The position numbers and the translations under genes are program-made. The notes under the pieces were generated by a model. The model had not been told where the DNA came from and searched no databases. It saw only the letters and a list, made by a program, of their open reading frames with translations. A stretch of DNA of 64,000 nucleotides from Bacillus pumilus (lineage in GTDB: Bacteria; Bacillota; Bacilli; Bacillales; Bacillaceae), in the NCBI RefSeq assembly GCF_009937765.1, contig NZ_CP047089.1:990272-1054271 (forward strand), written 5' to 3'. This document shows positions 17,867 through 26,032 of the stretch, piece after piece (positions within the stretch are counted from its first letter, which is position 1; every line of letters begins with the position of its first letter).

Positions 17867-18427
17867 ATGCAGCAACCAACTGTCATTTTAGATGCAAAAG
17901 GACTGGCATGCCCAATGCCGATTGTAAAAACAAAAAAACAAATGAATGAGCTTTTACCAGGAGATGTACTGGAGGTGCAAGCTACCGATAAAGGATCAAC
18001 AGCGGATCTGGCGGCATGGTCAAAAAGTGCCGGCCACGAATTTTTAGGAACAACAGTAGAAGGCCAGGTGCTCCATCATTTGATTCGTAAAGGCGGAGAA
18101 CAACAGAAAGAAGGGAAGTCCATGATTTCGGAAATGTCTTTGGAGACTTTTCAACAGAAAGTAAAAGAAGATCCATCTTTGATGATTTTAGATGTGAGAG
18201 AGCTAGATGAATACGAGGCGGGACATATTCCAAGAGCTGTTCATATTCCTCTTGGTGAGGTGGATCAACGTGCTGAGGAATTGAGCCGGGAGACGGACAT
18301 TTACCTGATCTGTCATTCAGGCAGAAGAAGTGAATTAGCTGCGCAAAAGTTAAAAGAAAAAGGATTTCATCAATTGACGAATATTGTGCCAGGCATGAAT
18401 AGCTGGACAGGAGCGATTGAAAAATAG
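17867..18427 (+). CDS. yrkF: TusA-rhodanese fusion (YrkF)
   Basis: A 186-residue two-domain protein. Residues 1-75 are a TusA sulfur-carrier domain with the CPMP motif (Cys15 in DAKGLACPMPIVKTKK). Residues 88-186 are a rhodanese with ILDVRELDEYEAGHIPRA and loop LICHSGRRSE (Cys149). Joining donor and carrier in one chain suggests direct persulfide relay, as shown for S. aureus CstA-type fusions. GAGGAGG precedes the ATG, and a degenerate CstR half-site lies near 17835. The next gene begins 14 bases later. Confidence 0.93.
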   Translation: MQQPTVILDAKGLACPMPIVKTKKQMNELLPGDVLEVQATDKGSTADLAAWSKSAGHEFLGTTVEGQVLHHLIRKGGEQQKEGKSMISEMSLETFQQKVKEDPSLMILDVRELDEYEAGHIPRAVHIPLGEVDQRAEELSRETDIYLICHSGRRSELAAQKLKEKGFHQLTNIVPGMNSWTGAIEK

Positions 18428-18441
18428 GAGCTGAATGAAAT

Positions 18442-19569
18442 ATGACGGTAAAAGCGATGACTGCAGAGCAGTTAACAAAAAAGATTGTGAACAAGGAACC
18501 GCTCTTTTTGCTAGATGTGCGAAATCAAGCGGATGTACAGGACTGGAAGATCGAAGGGGAAGCAATCGTTCATATGAATGTGCCTTATTTTGATCTCCTT
18601 GAAGGAGTAGAGGGCATTTTGCATGACATTCCTCATGATCGTGAAGTGTTGGTGGTTTGTGCCAAGGAAGGCTCCTCTATCATGGTCGCGGAGATGCTGT
18701 CAGAGGCGGGCAGAACTGTCCATTATTTAGAAGGCGGCATGAAGGCGTGGAGTGAGCATCTAGAGCCAGTGAAGATTGGTGATTTAAGCGGCGGTGGAGA
18801 GCTCTATCAATTTGTACGGATGGGCAAAGGATGCCTGTCTTATATGATCATGTCGAATGGAGAGTCCGCAATTGTAGATGCCGCTAGAATGACAGATGTC
18901 TATATCCGTTTTGCTAAAAAGCATCATGTCTCTATAACACAAGTGTTGGATACTCATCTTCATGCAGATCATATTTCTGGCGGGAAGAAACTGGCTGAAC
19001 AGACGGGTGCTAGCTACTGGCTGCCGCCAAAAGATGCAGAAGAAGTGATCTTTGAATATAACCGTCTTGAAGAAGGAGAACGCATCGCGATAGGAGCGGC
19101 TACCATTGATATTCATCCCCTTTACTCACCGGGGCATACGATTGGGTCAACATCTTTTATCGTGGATGATCAATATCTTCTTTCAGGTGATATTTTGTTC
19201 GTGGATTCGATTGGAAGACCCGACCTCGCTGGAATGGCGGAGGACTGGGTAGGTGATTTGAGAGAAACCCTATATGACCGATATGGCGCACTTTCAAAAG
19301 AATTGATTGTGTTGCCAGCGCATTTCATGATCATGGATGAAGTTAATGAAGACGGAAGCGTTTGGAAGGAGCTAGGCGTTCTATTTGAAGAAAATCATGG
19401 ACTGAATATTGATGATGAAGCCGTATTTAGAGAAATGGTCACGAAGAACCTACCTGCACAACCAAACGCCTATCAAGACATTCGTCAAACCAATATGGGG
19501 AAGCTGAGCCCAGACGATGAAGCGCAGCGTGAAATGGAAATTGGTCCAAACCGTTGTGCGATTCGGTAA
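18442..19569 (+). CDS. yrkH: Rhodanese / persulfide dioxygenase-like metallo-beta-lactamase fusion (YrkH)
   Basis: A 375-residue protein. Residues 1-110 are a rhodanese-like domain with Cys73 in VVCAKEGSS. Residues 118-340 are a metallo-beta-lactamase fold with [11 protein letters not shown] (His172, His174, Asp176, His177), SPGHT (His232), LSGDILF (Asp250) and a final LPAHF histidine. This is the iron-site layout of persulfide dioxygenases (ETHE1, CstB), which oxidise glutathione or low-molecular-weight persulfide to sulfite plus thiol. The catalytic rhodanese loop is not the canonical CxxGxR, so the N-terminal domain may only bind persulfide. Confidence 0.92.
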   Translation: MTVKAMTAEQLTKKIVNKEPLFLLDVRNQADVQDWKIEGEAIVHMNVPYFDLLEGVEGILHDIPHDREVLVVCAKEGSSIMVAEMLSEAGRTVHYLEGGMKAWSEHLEPVKIGDLSGGGELYQFVRMGKGCLSYMIMSNGESAIVDAARMTDVYIRFAKKHHVSITQVLDTHLHADHISGGKKLAEQTGASYWLPPKDAEEVIFEYNRLEEGERIAIGAATIDIHPLYSPGHTIGSTSFIVDDQYLLSGDILFVDSIGRPDLAGMAEDWVGDLRETLYDRYGALSKELIVLPAHFMIMDEVNEDGSVWKELGVLFEENHGLNIDDEAVFREMVTKNLPAQPNAYQDIRQTNMGKLSPDDEAQREMEIGPNRCAIR

Positions 19570-19602
19570 TGTCCAATAAAATAAGAGGAGAGGAACAACG
19601 AA

Positions 19603-19833
19603 ATGACATCAGATCAAATGTTAGACGTCACAGGGCTTGCATGCCCAATGCCGATTATTCGAACAAAGAAAAAAATGAACGACTTGGCGGAAGGTCAAGT
19701 TTTAGAAATACATGCAACAGATAAAGGAGCTAAAGCTGACTTAGCAGCATGGGCGAAGTCAAGCGGACATGAATTGATCACGCAGACGGAAGAAGGACAT
19801 GTGCTGAAGTTCTGGGTGAGAAAAGGGTCCTAA
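19603..19833 (+). CDS. yrkI: TusA-family sulfur carrier (YrkI)
   Basis: A 76-residue free-standing TusA protein. LDVTGLACPMPIIRTKKKMN carries the carrier cysteine (Cys14), and TDKGAKADLAAWAKSSGHEL is the family's second conserved block. It is very similar to the N-terminal domain of the YrkF-like protein upstream, suggesting a duplication inside the operon. It would pass persulfide sulfur between the rhodaneses and the dioxygenase or to biosynthesis. GAGGAG precedes the ATG. A small terminator-like hairpin follows before the exporter gene. Confidence 0.92.
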   Translation: MTSDQMLDVTGLACPMPIIRTKKKMNDLAEGQVLEIHATDKGAKADLAAWAKSSGHELITQTEEGHVLKFWVRKGS

Positions 19834-19841
19834 AGGATGTA

Positions 19842-19867
19842 GGGGTATCTGCTGAAGATCCCCTTTT
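19842..19867 (+). terminator. Weak internal hairpin between yrkI and yrkJ
   Basis: GGGG-T-ATCT and AGAT-CCCC pair around GCTGA and are followed by TTTT. It may attenuate or set lower expression of the downstream exporter. Confidence 0.55.
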
Positions 19868-19891
19868 CCTATTGCAAAGGAGGAGACCAGC

Positions 19892-20668
19892 GTGGATTTT
19901 GCGTTTTTGATTACACTTTTTATCATCGGATGTATTGGTTCCTTCTTATCAGGAATGGTGGGGATCGGGGGATCTGTGATTAACTATCCTATGCTTCTTT
20001 ATATCCCGCCACTTGTCGGTGTGATGGCACTTTCGGCACACGAAGTATCAGGCATTGGCGCCATTCAAGTGCTTTTTTCGACGCTCGGTGGGGTATTGGC
20101 CTATCGTAAAAGCGGATTTTTACATCGGTCGTTGATTTTATATATGGGGAGCAGTATATTGGCGGGCAGCTTACTAGGCAGTTATGTATCTCACTTCATG
20201 CCAGAGAATGGGATGAATTTCGTCTATGGATTGCTTGCGATTGTGGCTGTGGTTCTCATGCTGATTCCAAAAAAGGGACAGCGTGCAGATGCAGAGGAAG
20301 AAGTCACTTTTCATAAAGGACTTGCGGCAGGTATTGCCTTTGTGATTGGTAGTGTTTCCGGGGTACTAGGTGCGGGCGGAGCATTTATATTGGTACCGGT
20401 GATGCTGTCTATTTTAAAAATTCCTGTCAGGATGACGATTGCGTCGTCCCTTGCGATTACGTTTCTTTCTGCGATCGGTGCATCGGCTGGAAAGGTATTG
20501 ACGGGTCAAGTCATGCTTCTTCCTGCGGTTGTGCTGATGCTGGCAAGTTTAATCGCCGCTCCGATTGGTGCTAAGGTCGGTCAGAAAATCAACGCCGTCT
20601 ACTTACAATGGGCACTTGCTGCGATGATTACGGCGACAGCGGTCAAAATTTGGCTGGATTTATTATAA
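19892..20668 (+). CDS. yrkJ: TauE/SafE-family sulfite/sulfonate exporter (YrkJ)
   Basis: A 258-residue membrane protein with about eight segments and the duplicated TauE/SafE motif: [20 protein letters not shown] in the first half and [34 protein letters not shown] in the second. Homologues next to CstR-type operons are proposed to export sulfite made by the persulfide dioxygenase. The GTG at 19892 is preceded by AAAGGAGGAG. It ends the operon at a strong terminator. Confidence 0.92.
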   Translation: MDFAFLITLFIIGCIGSFLSGMVGIGGSVINYPMLLYIPPLVGVMALSAHEVSGIGAIQVLFSTLGGVLAYRKSGFLHRSLILYMGSSILAGSLLGSYVSHFMPENGMNFVYGLLAIVAVVLMLIPKKGQRADAEEEVTFHKGLAAGIAFVIGSVSGVLGAGGAFILVPVMLSILKIPVRMTIASSLAITFLSAIGASAGKVLTGQVMLLPAVVLMLASLIAAPIGAKVGQKINAVYLQWALAAMITATAVKIWLDLL

Positions 20669-20673
20669 AGAAG

Positions 20674-20706
20674 AGACCAACAAAGCAAACGTGTTGGTCT
20701 TTTTTA
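20674..20706. terminator. Terminator of sulfur operon
   Basis: AGACCAACA and TGTTGGTCT form a perfect 9-bp stem followed by Ts. It slightly overlaps the stop of the convergent micro-protein gene. Confidence 0.9.
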
Positions 20707-20880
20707 TTTGATGTCATCGTGCTCGATATATGTTTCAAGGGCTGGGTGATACTCTTTTTGATAATGAAGGTTGGGGCATGTTTTCACGACTTTGCCTTGC
20801 AGGGCATTGGACTTAGAGACTTCTAATGCTGTTTTACATTTAGGACAGCGTTCAGCAAACAGTGAGGGCCAGCGCTTCAT
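20704..20880 (-). CDS. 58-residue zinc-ribbon-like micro-protein
   Basis: The minus strand encodes MKRWPSLFAERCPKCKTALE... ending YIEHDDIK. CPKC (Cys12, Cys15) and a later CPNLHY (Cys36 with His39) suggest a zinc-binding knuckle. GGAGTGG lies about eight bases before the ATG. The gene is short but has a proper ribosome site, sensible codon use and a full reading frame between two terminators. I do not recognise a named family. It is convergent with the sulfur operon and downstream of proS, so a redox or metal link is only speculation. Confidence 0.7.
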   Translation of the reverse strand: MKRWPSLFAERCPKCKTALEVSKSNALQGKVVKTCPNLHYQKEYHPALETYIEHDDIK

Positions 20881-20979
20881 ATATCACCACTCCATTTAAA
20901 GTCTTAAAAACCGATTATATTAATACGAATTATAGGGGATCGTGCTGATGAGGTCAATGGGGTTTTGGGTCTTTTTAAC

Positions 20980-21010
20980 AAAAAAAGAAGCATCGTAAAG
21001 GATGCTTCTC
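20980..21010 (-). terminator. Terminator of proS
   Basis: On the minus strand AGAAGCATC and GATGCTTCT pair around CTTTAC, followed by seven Ts. Confidence 0.88.
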
Positions 21011-21014
21011 TTTC

Positions 21015-22448
21015 TCAATAAGATTTTGCCCAAAAGACCATATCAGATGCAGGCTTTCCGCAGCAGACACATGTTTCCGAAATGGTTTCCTGTTTAAATG
21101 GGATACAGCGTGAGGTCGCCCCTGTTCTTTCTTTGATGTCGTTCTCACAGACTTCGTCACCACACCACATGGCTTTAATCAATCGATTTTCTTCTGAAAG
21201 AATGTGCTCAATGTCTTCGATGGTGTGAGCTGTTGATGTTTTTTCATGTAATCGTTCTTTCGCCTTTTCGTACATCGTCCGTTGAATATCTTCAAGCGTG
21301 GATGTAATGGTTTGTTCAAGTGCATCTAAGGTGACAGCTTGCTTTTCTCCAGTGTCTCGTCTTGCGAGCATCACCTGTCCTTTTTCGATGTCTTTAGGTC
21401 CTACTTCGACACGTAGAGGAATGCCCTGCATTTCACATTCGTTGAATTTCCAGCCAGGCTGTTTATCACTTGCATCGATATCAGCACGTGCGATGCGGGT
21501 GAGTCGATCTTTTAATTCGTAGGCATGATCGAGCACACCTTCCTTGTGAGAGGCGATTGGCACAATTCGTACTTGGGTTGGTGCAATGTTTGGCGGAAGG
21601 ACGAGTCCTCTGTCATCGCCGTGCACCATGATCATGGCACCGATGATTCTTGTCGTAAAGCCCCAAGAGGTTTGCTGGACATGCTCTAGCTTTCCTTCGC
21701 GGTTTAAGAATTCGATGCCAAATGCTTTGGCAAATCCGTTTCCGAAGAAGTGAGAAGTGGCTGTTTGCAGCGCTTTTCCATCATGCATCAAGCTTTCAAC
21801 CGTATAGGTGAAGCGGGCACCAGCGAATTTTTCCTTCTCTGTTTTTCTCCCTTTAATGACAGGAATGGCAAGGAGCTCTTCGCAAAGAGAAGCGTAGATG
21901 TGAAGCATTCTTTCTGTTTCCTCAATCGCTTCTTGCTCTGTCTCATGACATGTGTGTCCTTCTTGCCATAGGAATTCAAGTGTTCTAAGGAATGGACGTG
22001 TGGTCTTTTCCCAGCGGACGACATTCGCCCATTGGTTATAAAGCTTCGGTAAATCACGGTAAGAATGAATGATGTTTTTGTAATGCTCTGCGAATAGTAC
22101 TTCAGAGGTTGGTCTGACGCAGAGCCTTTCCTGTAATTCGGATTCACCGCCATGTGTGACCCACGCCACTTCAGGAGCGAAGCCTTCGATATGGTCTTTT
22201 TCCTGCTGAAGCAGGCTTTCTGGGATAAAGAGCGGCATATACACATTCTCATGCCCTGTTTCTTTAATTTGGCGGTCAAGTTCGTCGCGAATATTCTCCC
22301 AGATTTTAAAGCCGTATGGCTGAATGATCATACTGCCTCTAACGCTTGAATAATCGACGAGACGCGCCTTTGTGACAACATCTGTATACCACTGGGCAAA
22401 GTCGTCTTCCATGCTTGTGATTTTTTCAACAAATTGTTTCTTTGACAT
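21015..22448 (-). CDS. proS: Prolyl-tRNA synthetase, eukaryote/archaeon-like type (ProS type 3)
   Basis: ProRS joins proline to tRNA-Pro. At 477 residues this is the short form without the editing insertion of standard bacterial ProRS (about 565 residues). Class II motifs are visible: motif 2 [24 protein letters not shown], motif 3 [47 protein letters not shown]. The anticodon-binding domain follows, with a C-terminal metal-binding-like tail (CIPFKQ...[10 protein letters not shown]). The final Tyr is typical of this type. A proline T-box precedes it, so it is induced when tRNA-Pro is uncharged. Bacilli with it usually keep a standard ProRS elsewhere. Confidence 0.95.
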   Translation of the reverse strand: MSKKQFVEKITSMEDDFAQWYTDVVTKARLVDYSSVRGSMIIQPYGFKIWENIRDELDRQIKETGHENVYMPLFIPESLLQQEKDHIEGFAPEVAWVTHGGESELQERLCVRPTSEVLFAEHYKNIIHSYRDLPKLYNQWANVVRWEKTTRPFLRTLEFLWQEGHTCHETEQEAIEETERMLHIYASLCEELLAIPVIKGRKTEKEKFAGARFTYTVESLMHDGKALQTATSHFFGNGFAKAFGIEFLNREGKLEHVQQTSWGFTTRIIGAMIMVHGDDRGLVLPPNIAPTQVRIVPIASHKEGVLDHAYELKDRLTRIARADIDASDKQPGWKFNECEMQGIPLRVEVGPKDIEKGQVMLARRDTGEKQAVTLDALEQTITSTLEDIQRTMYEKAKERLHEKTSTAHTIEDIEHILSEENRLIKAMWCGDEVCENDIKERTGATSRCIPFKQETISETCVCCGKPASDMVFWAKSY

Positions 22449-22472
22449 TGCATATTCCTCCTTTTAAAAAAC

Positions 22473-22690
22473 AAAAAAGCTGTGCTTTAAGTTAGGGACC
22501 ATTCCTGGTGGTACCACCCTAATTTAAAGCACAGCTTTACACTTGATCATGATAACGGTATGAACCGCTGTATGAAACAGAACTAAATCGGCAGGTTCAC
22601 TTGAAGATGTCAGTAGGAACTTCTCAGCACCGTTCCCTCTCTGTTAAAGGTCAATTCAAGCTACTATTCCAGATCTACGTTGATGAATGT
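22473..22690 (-). promoter_or_regulatory. Proline-specific T-box riboswitch upstream of proS
   Basis: On the minus strand the T-box AGGGTGGTACCACC lies at 22520-22507. Stem I elements AATAGTAG and AGAGAG with an apical GGTGCTGAGA are upstream. The specifier region GTGAA-CCT (CCT at 22595-22593) encodes proline, matching the gene. The final hairpin pairs AAAGCTGTGCTTTAA with its complement and runs into TTTTTT. Uncharged tRNA-Pro would favour the antiterminator and allow proS transcription. Confidence 0.9.
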
Positions 22691-22861
22691 TCGTTGATTT
22701 TTCATCAGTTTACCTGTAAATGCAGGAGAAAGCAAGTTGGACTGGGTTTCTTTTCATGCTGTTCTGAGTGGTTTGTTGATCGTGAATTTGCAGTCATTTC
22801 CTATTTTTACAGCTTGCCAGTTATGTAAGCATATGCTACTATGTTTGAAGAAAAAAATAGA

Positions 22862-22927
22862 CTTGTATAACCTCAATAATATGGTTTGAGGGTTTCTACC
22901 AGGATCCGATAAATCCTGATTACAAAA
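22862..22927 (+). promoter_or_regulatory. Adenine riboswitch aptamer upstream of pbuE
   Basis: The purine aptamer is clear: P1 TTGTATAA/TTACAA, P2 CCTCAA/TTTGAGG with loop TAATATGG, the conserved GTTTCTACC junction, P3 AGGAT/ATCCT with loop CCGATAA, then GATTA. The discriminating base (position 74 in the xpt/pbuE numbering) is T22920, so the ligand should be adenine rather than guanine. The downstream gene is a purine efflux pump, which supports this. Confidence 0.93.
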
Positions 22928-22962
22928 GCGTGCTTTCCTTTTTTTGTAATCAGGGTTTTTTT
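22915..22962 (+). terminator. Riboswitch expression-platform terminator
   Basis: CCTGATTACAAAA, which includes the 3' strands of P3 and P1, pairs with TTTTGTAATCAGG, followed by TTTTTTT. Adenine binding would hold the 3' strand in P1 and prevent this terminator, giving an ON switch. Confidence 0.9.
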
Positions 22963-23020
22963 GTTTGTCTTCACCCTGTATCAAAAGTGAAAGCGATGAT
23001 ATAGAGAAGGGATGTTAGAC

Positions 23021-24193
23021 ATGAACTGGAGAGTATATTTATTAGCCGTTTCTACATTTGCAGTAGGATTAGTTGAGCTTGTCGTCGGGGGCATTTTGCC
23101 AAGCCTTGCAGAGGATTTGAATGTATCGCTTGCGACAGCTGGGCAGCTTATCACCGTATTTGCCATTGTGTATGCCATTTCAGCACCTGTGCTGTTGACT
23201 GCCACAGCTAAAATTGAACGAAAGCGTCTTTATTTAATCGCTTTATTGGTGTTTACAATAGGGAATGTCTTCACATATTTTAGTTCGACCTTTGCCCTTG
23301 TCATGATCTCTAGGGTATTGATCGCGATGAGTACAGCGCTGGTGGTGGTGTTGTCACTGACGATCACTGCTAAATTAGTGGAACCAGCGCATCGTGCGAA
23401 GGCATTAGGGCTGATTTTTATTGGGATTAGTTCTTCACTTGTTCTCGGTGTACCGATCGGTATTTTTATTACAGAGAGCTTTGGATGGAGAGTGATGTTT
23501 TTAGGAATCAGTATTTTATCAGCGATATCGATGGTGCTGATCTATTTCCTATTAGAGAAAATGCCTGTTGAAAAAGTGACACCTCTAAGAGAGCAAATTC
23601 GCTCTTTAGGGCATCCGAAAATTTTTAGTGCACACTTGATTAGTTTGTTTATGCTTGCAGGTCATTATATGCTTTATTCTTATTTCACTCCGTTTTTAAT
23701 GGAAGTTCTGCATATGACCCCGTTCTGGATTAGTATTTGTTATTTGGTCTTCGGGCTTGCCTCTATTGGCGGGAATGGATTTGGCGGCTGGCTCAGTGAC
23801 AAGCTAGGTTCAGGGAAAGCCATCTTGCTGGTGACAATCGCGTTTGCTGTTGTGATGTTTATCATTCCTTATACAGCGGGTGTGTTTGTTCTCTTTATGA
23901 TCATGGTTGTCCTATGGGGAGCGCTTAGCTGGGCATTAACGCCTGCCTTGCAGAGTTATTTGATTCAAACCGATCCTGTCACGTCTGATATTCAGCAAAG
24001 CTTAAATACATCGGCCTTGCAAATTGGTATCTCGATTGGATCAGCGGTTGGTGGTGTCCTATTTACGATGACCGGTTCATCTGTTGATCTGGCGAAATTC
24101 GGTGCAGTGTTTGTGCTGATTGCCTTTAGCTGTGCGGTAATTTCGTTGAAGAGACCACCACTTTATATGGATCGTCAGCATCGTGCTGAATAG
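23021..24193 (+). CDS. pbuE: Purine efflux pump PbuE
   Basis: A 390-residue MFS transporter with twelve membrane segments, close to B. subtilis PbuE (YdhL), which exports hypoxanthine, adenine and analogues. Visible features are the DHA1-type first helices (AVSTFAVGLVELVVGGILPSLAEDLNVSLATAGQL) and the loop WLSDKLGSGKAIL between helices 8 and 9. The ATG at 23021 is nine bases after AGAAGGG; an in-frame ATG at 23012 abuts that site. Expression is set by the adenine riboswitch upstream. Its stop lies within the terminator stem. Confidence 0.95.
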   Translation: MNWRVYLLAVSTFAVGLVELVVGGILPSLAEDLNVSLATAGQLITVFAIVYAISAPVLLTATAKIERKRLYLIALLVFTIGNVFTYFSSTFALVMISRVLIAMSTALVVVLSLTITAKLVEPAHRAKALGLIFIGISSSLVLGVPIGIFITESFGWRVMFLGISILSAISMVLIYFLLEKMPVEKVTPLREQIRSLGHPKIFSAHLISLFMLAGHYMLYSYFTPFLMEVLHMTPFWISICYLVFGLASIGGNGFGGWLSDKLGSGKAILLVTIAFAVVMFIIPYTAGVFVLFMIMVVLWGALSWALTPALQSYLIQTDPVTSDIQQSLNTSALQIGISIGSAVGGVLFTMTGSSVDLAKFGAVFVLIAFSCAVISLKRPPLYMDRQHRAE

Positions 24194-24221
24194 CTGCCTA
24201 ATGATAGGCAGCTTTTTTTTT
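24192..24221. terminator. Terminator after pbuE
   Basis: AGCTGCCTA and TAGGCAGCT form a perfect 9-bp stem around ATGA with nine Ts; it begins at the pbuE stop codon. Confidence 0.92.
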
Positions 24222-24234
24222 GTTCTACTTTATT

Positions 24235-25002
24235 CTATTCAAAAACAACCATTTCGCCGATTGGTTGGAAGCCGGCACGTTGGTAAATATTTTTGCCGTC
24301 AGCTGATGCTTGTAACATGACGCACTTTTGTTTGTTTTCTGTCTGGATCAGAAGATAATGAAACATGTCACTGCCAAGTCCCTTTCCGCGATGCTCTGCC
24401 CTTGTGATGACATCATAAATTCCGTAGCTATCGGTTGCTTCAAGTAATAAGCCTGTTGTGACCGGTTTGTGGTCTACATATCCGACGAACATGCGAGCAC
24501 GTGATTGTATAGCTTCAAGCGAAAAACGCTGGAAATAGATCTCTAAGGCGATGGCCTCCGGTGACTCTTTGAATAGTTCGATAAAGATATTTTTGTAATC
24601 AAGCAGTGTCCGCTCATCAAGTACTTCTTTGATTGTAAGCGGTGAAGATATAGCTGGGTCAATGCCCTCTGTCTGCTCAAGCATCATGATCGTATTGCGT
24701 TCAACCTCTTCAAGCTGGTATTCCTGTAGTAAATTGGTCCAATCAGGATGAAGCAAACGATGATCCACCCACGTACTGAATGATTGTTTCTGAGACTGCA
24801 AGTGTTCGATGGTTGTTTTCACTTTTTGCGGATCTTGAATGTGCGCTGATGTCGGTAATAGCAAATTGAATGTGTCTGTCGATATATGAGTATTAGATAG
24901 AACGAAATCGTCCGTTGTGAGGAACGTTCCGTTTACAGTTGAAGAAAACAGGTGGATCTTTTCTTCTAACTGACGAATGGCGATTTGTTGTTCGATTTTC
25001 AT
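24235..25002 (-). CDS. GNAT-family N-acetyltransferase
   Basis: A 255-residue protein. The start at 25002 has AAGGTGAG upstream; 26 further in-frame codons lack a ribosome site. The GNAT fold is in the C-terminal half: motif A is VITRAEHRGKGLGSDMFHYLLIQ, the acetyl-CoA pyrophosphate loop, preceded by the FVGYVDHKPVTTGLLLEATDSYGIYD strands. The N-terminal 110 residues are family-specific and may be a degenerate second GNAT domain. Substrate unknown. It is divergent from the marR gene and shares no operator that I can see. Confidence 0.85.
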   Translation of the reverse strand: MKIEQQIAIRQLEEKIHLFSSTVNGTFLTTDDFVLSNTHISTDTFNLLLPTSAHIQDPQKVKTTIEHLQSQKQSFSTWVDHRLLHPDWTNLLQEYQLEEVERNTIMMLEQTEGIDPAISSPLTIKEVLDERTLLDYKNIFIELFKESPEAIALEIYFQRFSLEAIQSRARMFVGYVDHKPVTTGLLLEATDSYGIYDVITRAEHRGKGLGSDMFHYLLIQTENKQKCVMLQASADGKNIYQRAGFQPIGEMVVFE

Positions 25003-25157
25003 TAGCTCACCTTTTTCATCAAAAATTGGATGATATCCCCCATGAATTATAGCAAATAAAAGAAAGAGGAGCTGTGACATTATAGGATCTAGTAGAAAAG
25101 TACATACATCATTTTCAGGTCTGATGGCCTGTTCTTTTTATCACACTGACATTTCTT

Positions 25158-25202
25158 TTGACTCCTATCTTAATTATTAGTACCATTTTATTAACCAGTT
25201 AA
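25158..25202 (+). promoter_or_regulatory. marR promoter with AdcR/ZitR-like operator
   Basis: TTGACT (25158-25163) and TACCAT (25181-25186) are 17 bases apart. TTAACCAGTTAA (25191-25202) follows at the expected start of transcription and matches TTAACYRGTTAA, the operator known for zinc-responsive AdcR/ZitR repressors of streptococci and lactococci. Confidence 0.65.
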
Positions 25203-25217
25203 GAGTGGAGGTATCAG

Positions 25218-25676
25218 ATGGAGACTAAAGAGCAGATTGTATTAAAAGCGATTCAAGATCTGATAATTCATAGGGAAAAGAGAAGGAATGATCCAACAGA
25301 TCCACTGATTACCACGACTGATACACTCAAGCAAGATTGGACACTCACACAGCTACACATTTTATCGATGATTCAAGCCAATCCAAACGAATCAAATAAT
25401 ACATTTCTTTCTCAACAACTGAAACTATCAAAGCCTGCTATTACAAAGGCTGTGAAAAAACTAATTGATAAAGGCATGGTGGACTATTGCCACCGGCAAG
25501 GGGATAAGAAGTCGGTCTACTATTCATTGACAGAAAAAGGCACGCAATTGGCGGCACTGCATGATGAATTACATGAGAAAGCTGTCGCGTCCTACTTAGA
25601 ATTTCTCCAGCAGTTTCATGAAGATGAATTACAAGTCATTGAGCGCTTTTTAAAGGCATGGAAAGAAAAAATATAG
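25218..25676 (+). CDS. MarR-family regulator, AdcR/ZitR-like by operator
   Basis: A 152-residue winged-helix MarR protein: FLSQQLKLSKPAITKAVKKLIDKGMVDY is the recognition helix, RQGDKKSVYYSLTEKG the wing. HDELHE in the dimerisation helix keeps the HxxxH spacing of the AdcR zinc ligands, and a histidine occurs in TQLHILSM, but no cysteine matches the AdcR cysteine ligand. Zinc sensing is therefore suggested, not shown. GGAGG precedes the ATG at 25218. The operator in its own promoter implies self-control. It is a monocistronic gene with a strong terminator. Confidence 0.85.
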   Translation: METKEQIVLKAIQDLIIHREKRRNDPTDPLITTTDTLKQDWTLTQLHILSMIQANPNESNNTFLSQQLKLSKPAITKAVKKLIDKGMVDYCHRQGDKKSVYYSLTEKGTQLAALHDELHEKAVASYLEFLQQFHEDELQVIERFLKAWKEKI

Positions 25677-25681
25677 ATTGA

Positions 25682-25725
25682 AAAAACCGAAACCATCGTA
25701 GAAAAGGAGATGGTTTCGGTTTTTA
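25682..25725 (+). terminator. Terminator of marR gene
   Basis: AAAACCGAAACCATC pairs with GATGGTTTCGGTTTT over 15 bp, followed by Ts. Confidence 0.92.
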
Positions 25726-25786
25726 TATGGTAAAATTAACATATAATGACGTTATTTGTGATCATGTAAAAAGGGAGGGAGCTTCT

Positions 25787-26032
25787 TTGGGGAAAGAAAT
25801 GATGGAGAATTTTAGAAAGTCAGCAACCATCATGCCGTTCGTGGGATTGTTTGTCAGCTTGCTATTATTTGTTTACTTTTTTGGCATCACAGGAGTTGAA
25901 GAACCTGTTTGGGCGGCTGTTTTGTATTGTGCCCTGCCCTTTTTAGGGTACACGATCTTCTATCTGCCTGTATATATTTATTTTAAAGTCAGTAAAAAAC
26001 GCTCAATCCATAAAAATGAGGAACAGACGTGA
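25787..26032 (+). CDS. Small two-helix membrane protein
   Basis: An 81-residue protein. AAGGGAGGGAG six bases before the TTG at 25787 fixes the start (MGKEMMENFRKSATIM...); an open frame from 25727 lies partly in the preceding terminator. Two membrane segments (about residues 14-34 and 43-65) are followed by a basic tail KVSKKRSIHKNEEQT. Family not recognised. Its stop overlaps the GTG of the DUF523 gene (GTGA), so the two are translationally coupled. Confidence 0.7.
   Translation: MGKEMMENFRKSATIMPFVGLFVSLLLFVYFFGITGVEEPVWAAVLYCALPFLGYTIFYLPVYIYFKVSKKRSIHKNEEQT

Noticed and set aside
21788-22279. A 163-codon minus-strand frame within proS
   Set aside because: It lies in another frame of the ProRS gene, and the class II motifs are all in the main frame.
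22862-22927. Guanine riboswitch
   Set aside because: The specificity base is T (U in RNA), which pairs with adenine; a guanine aptamer needs C there. The downstream gene is the adenine-class pbuE.
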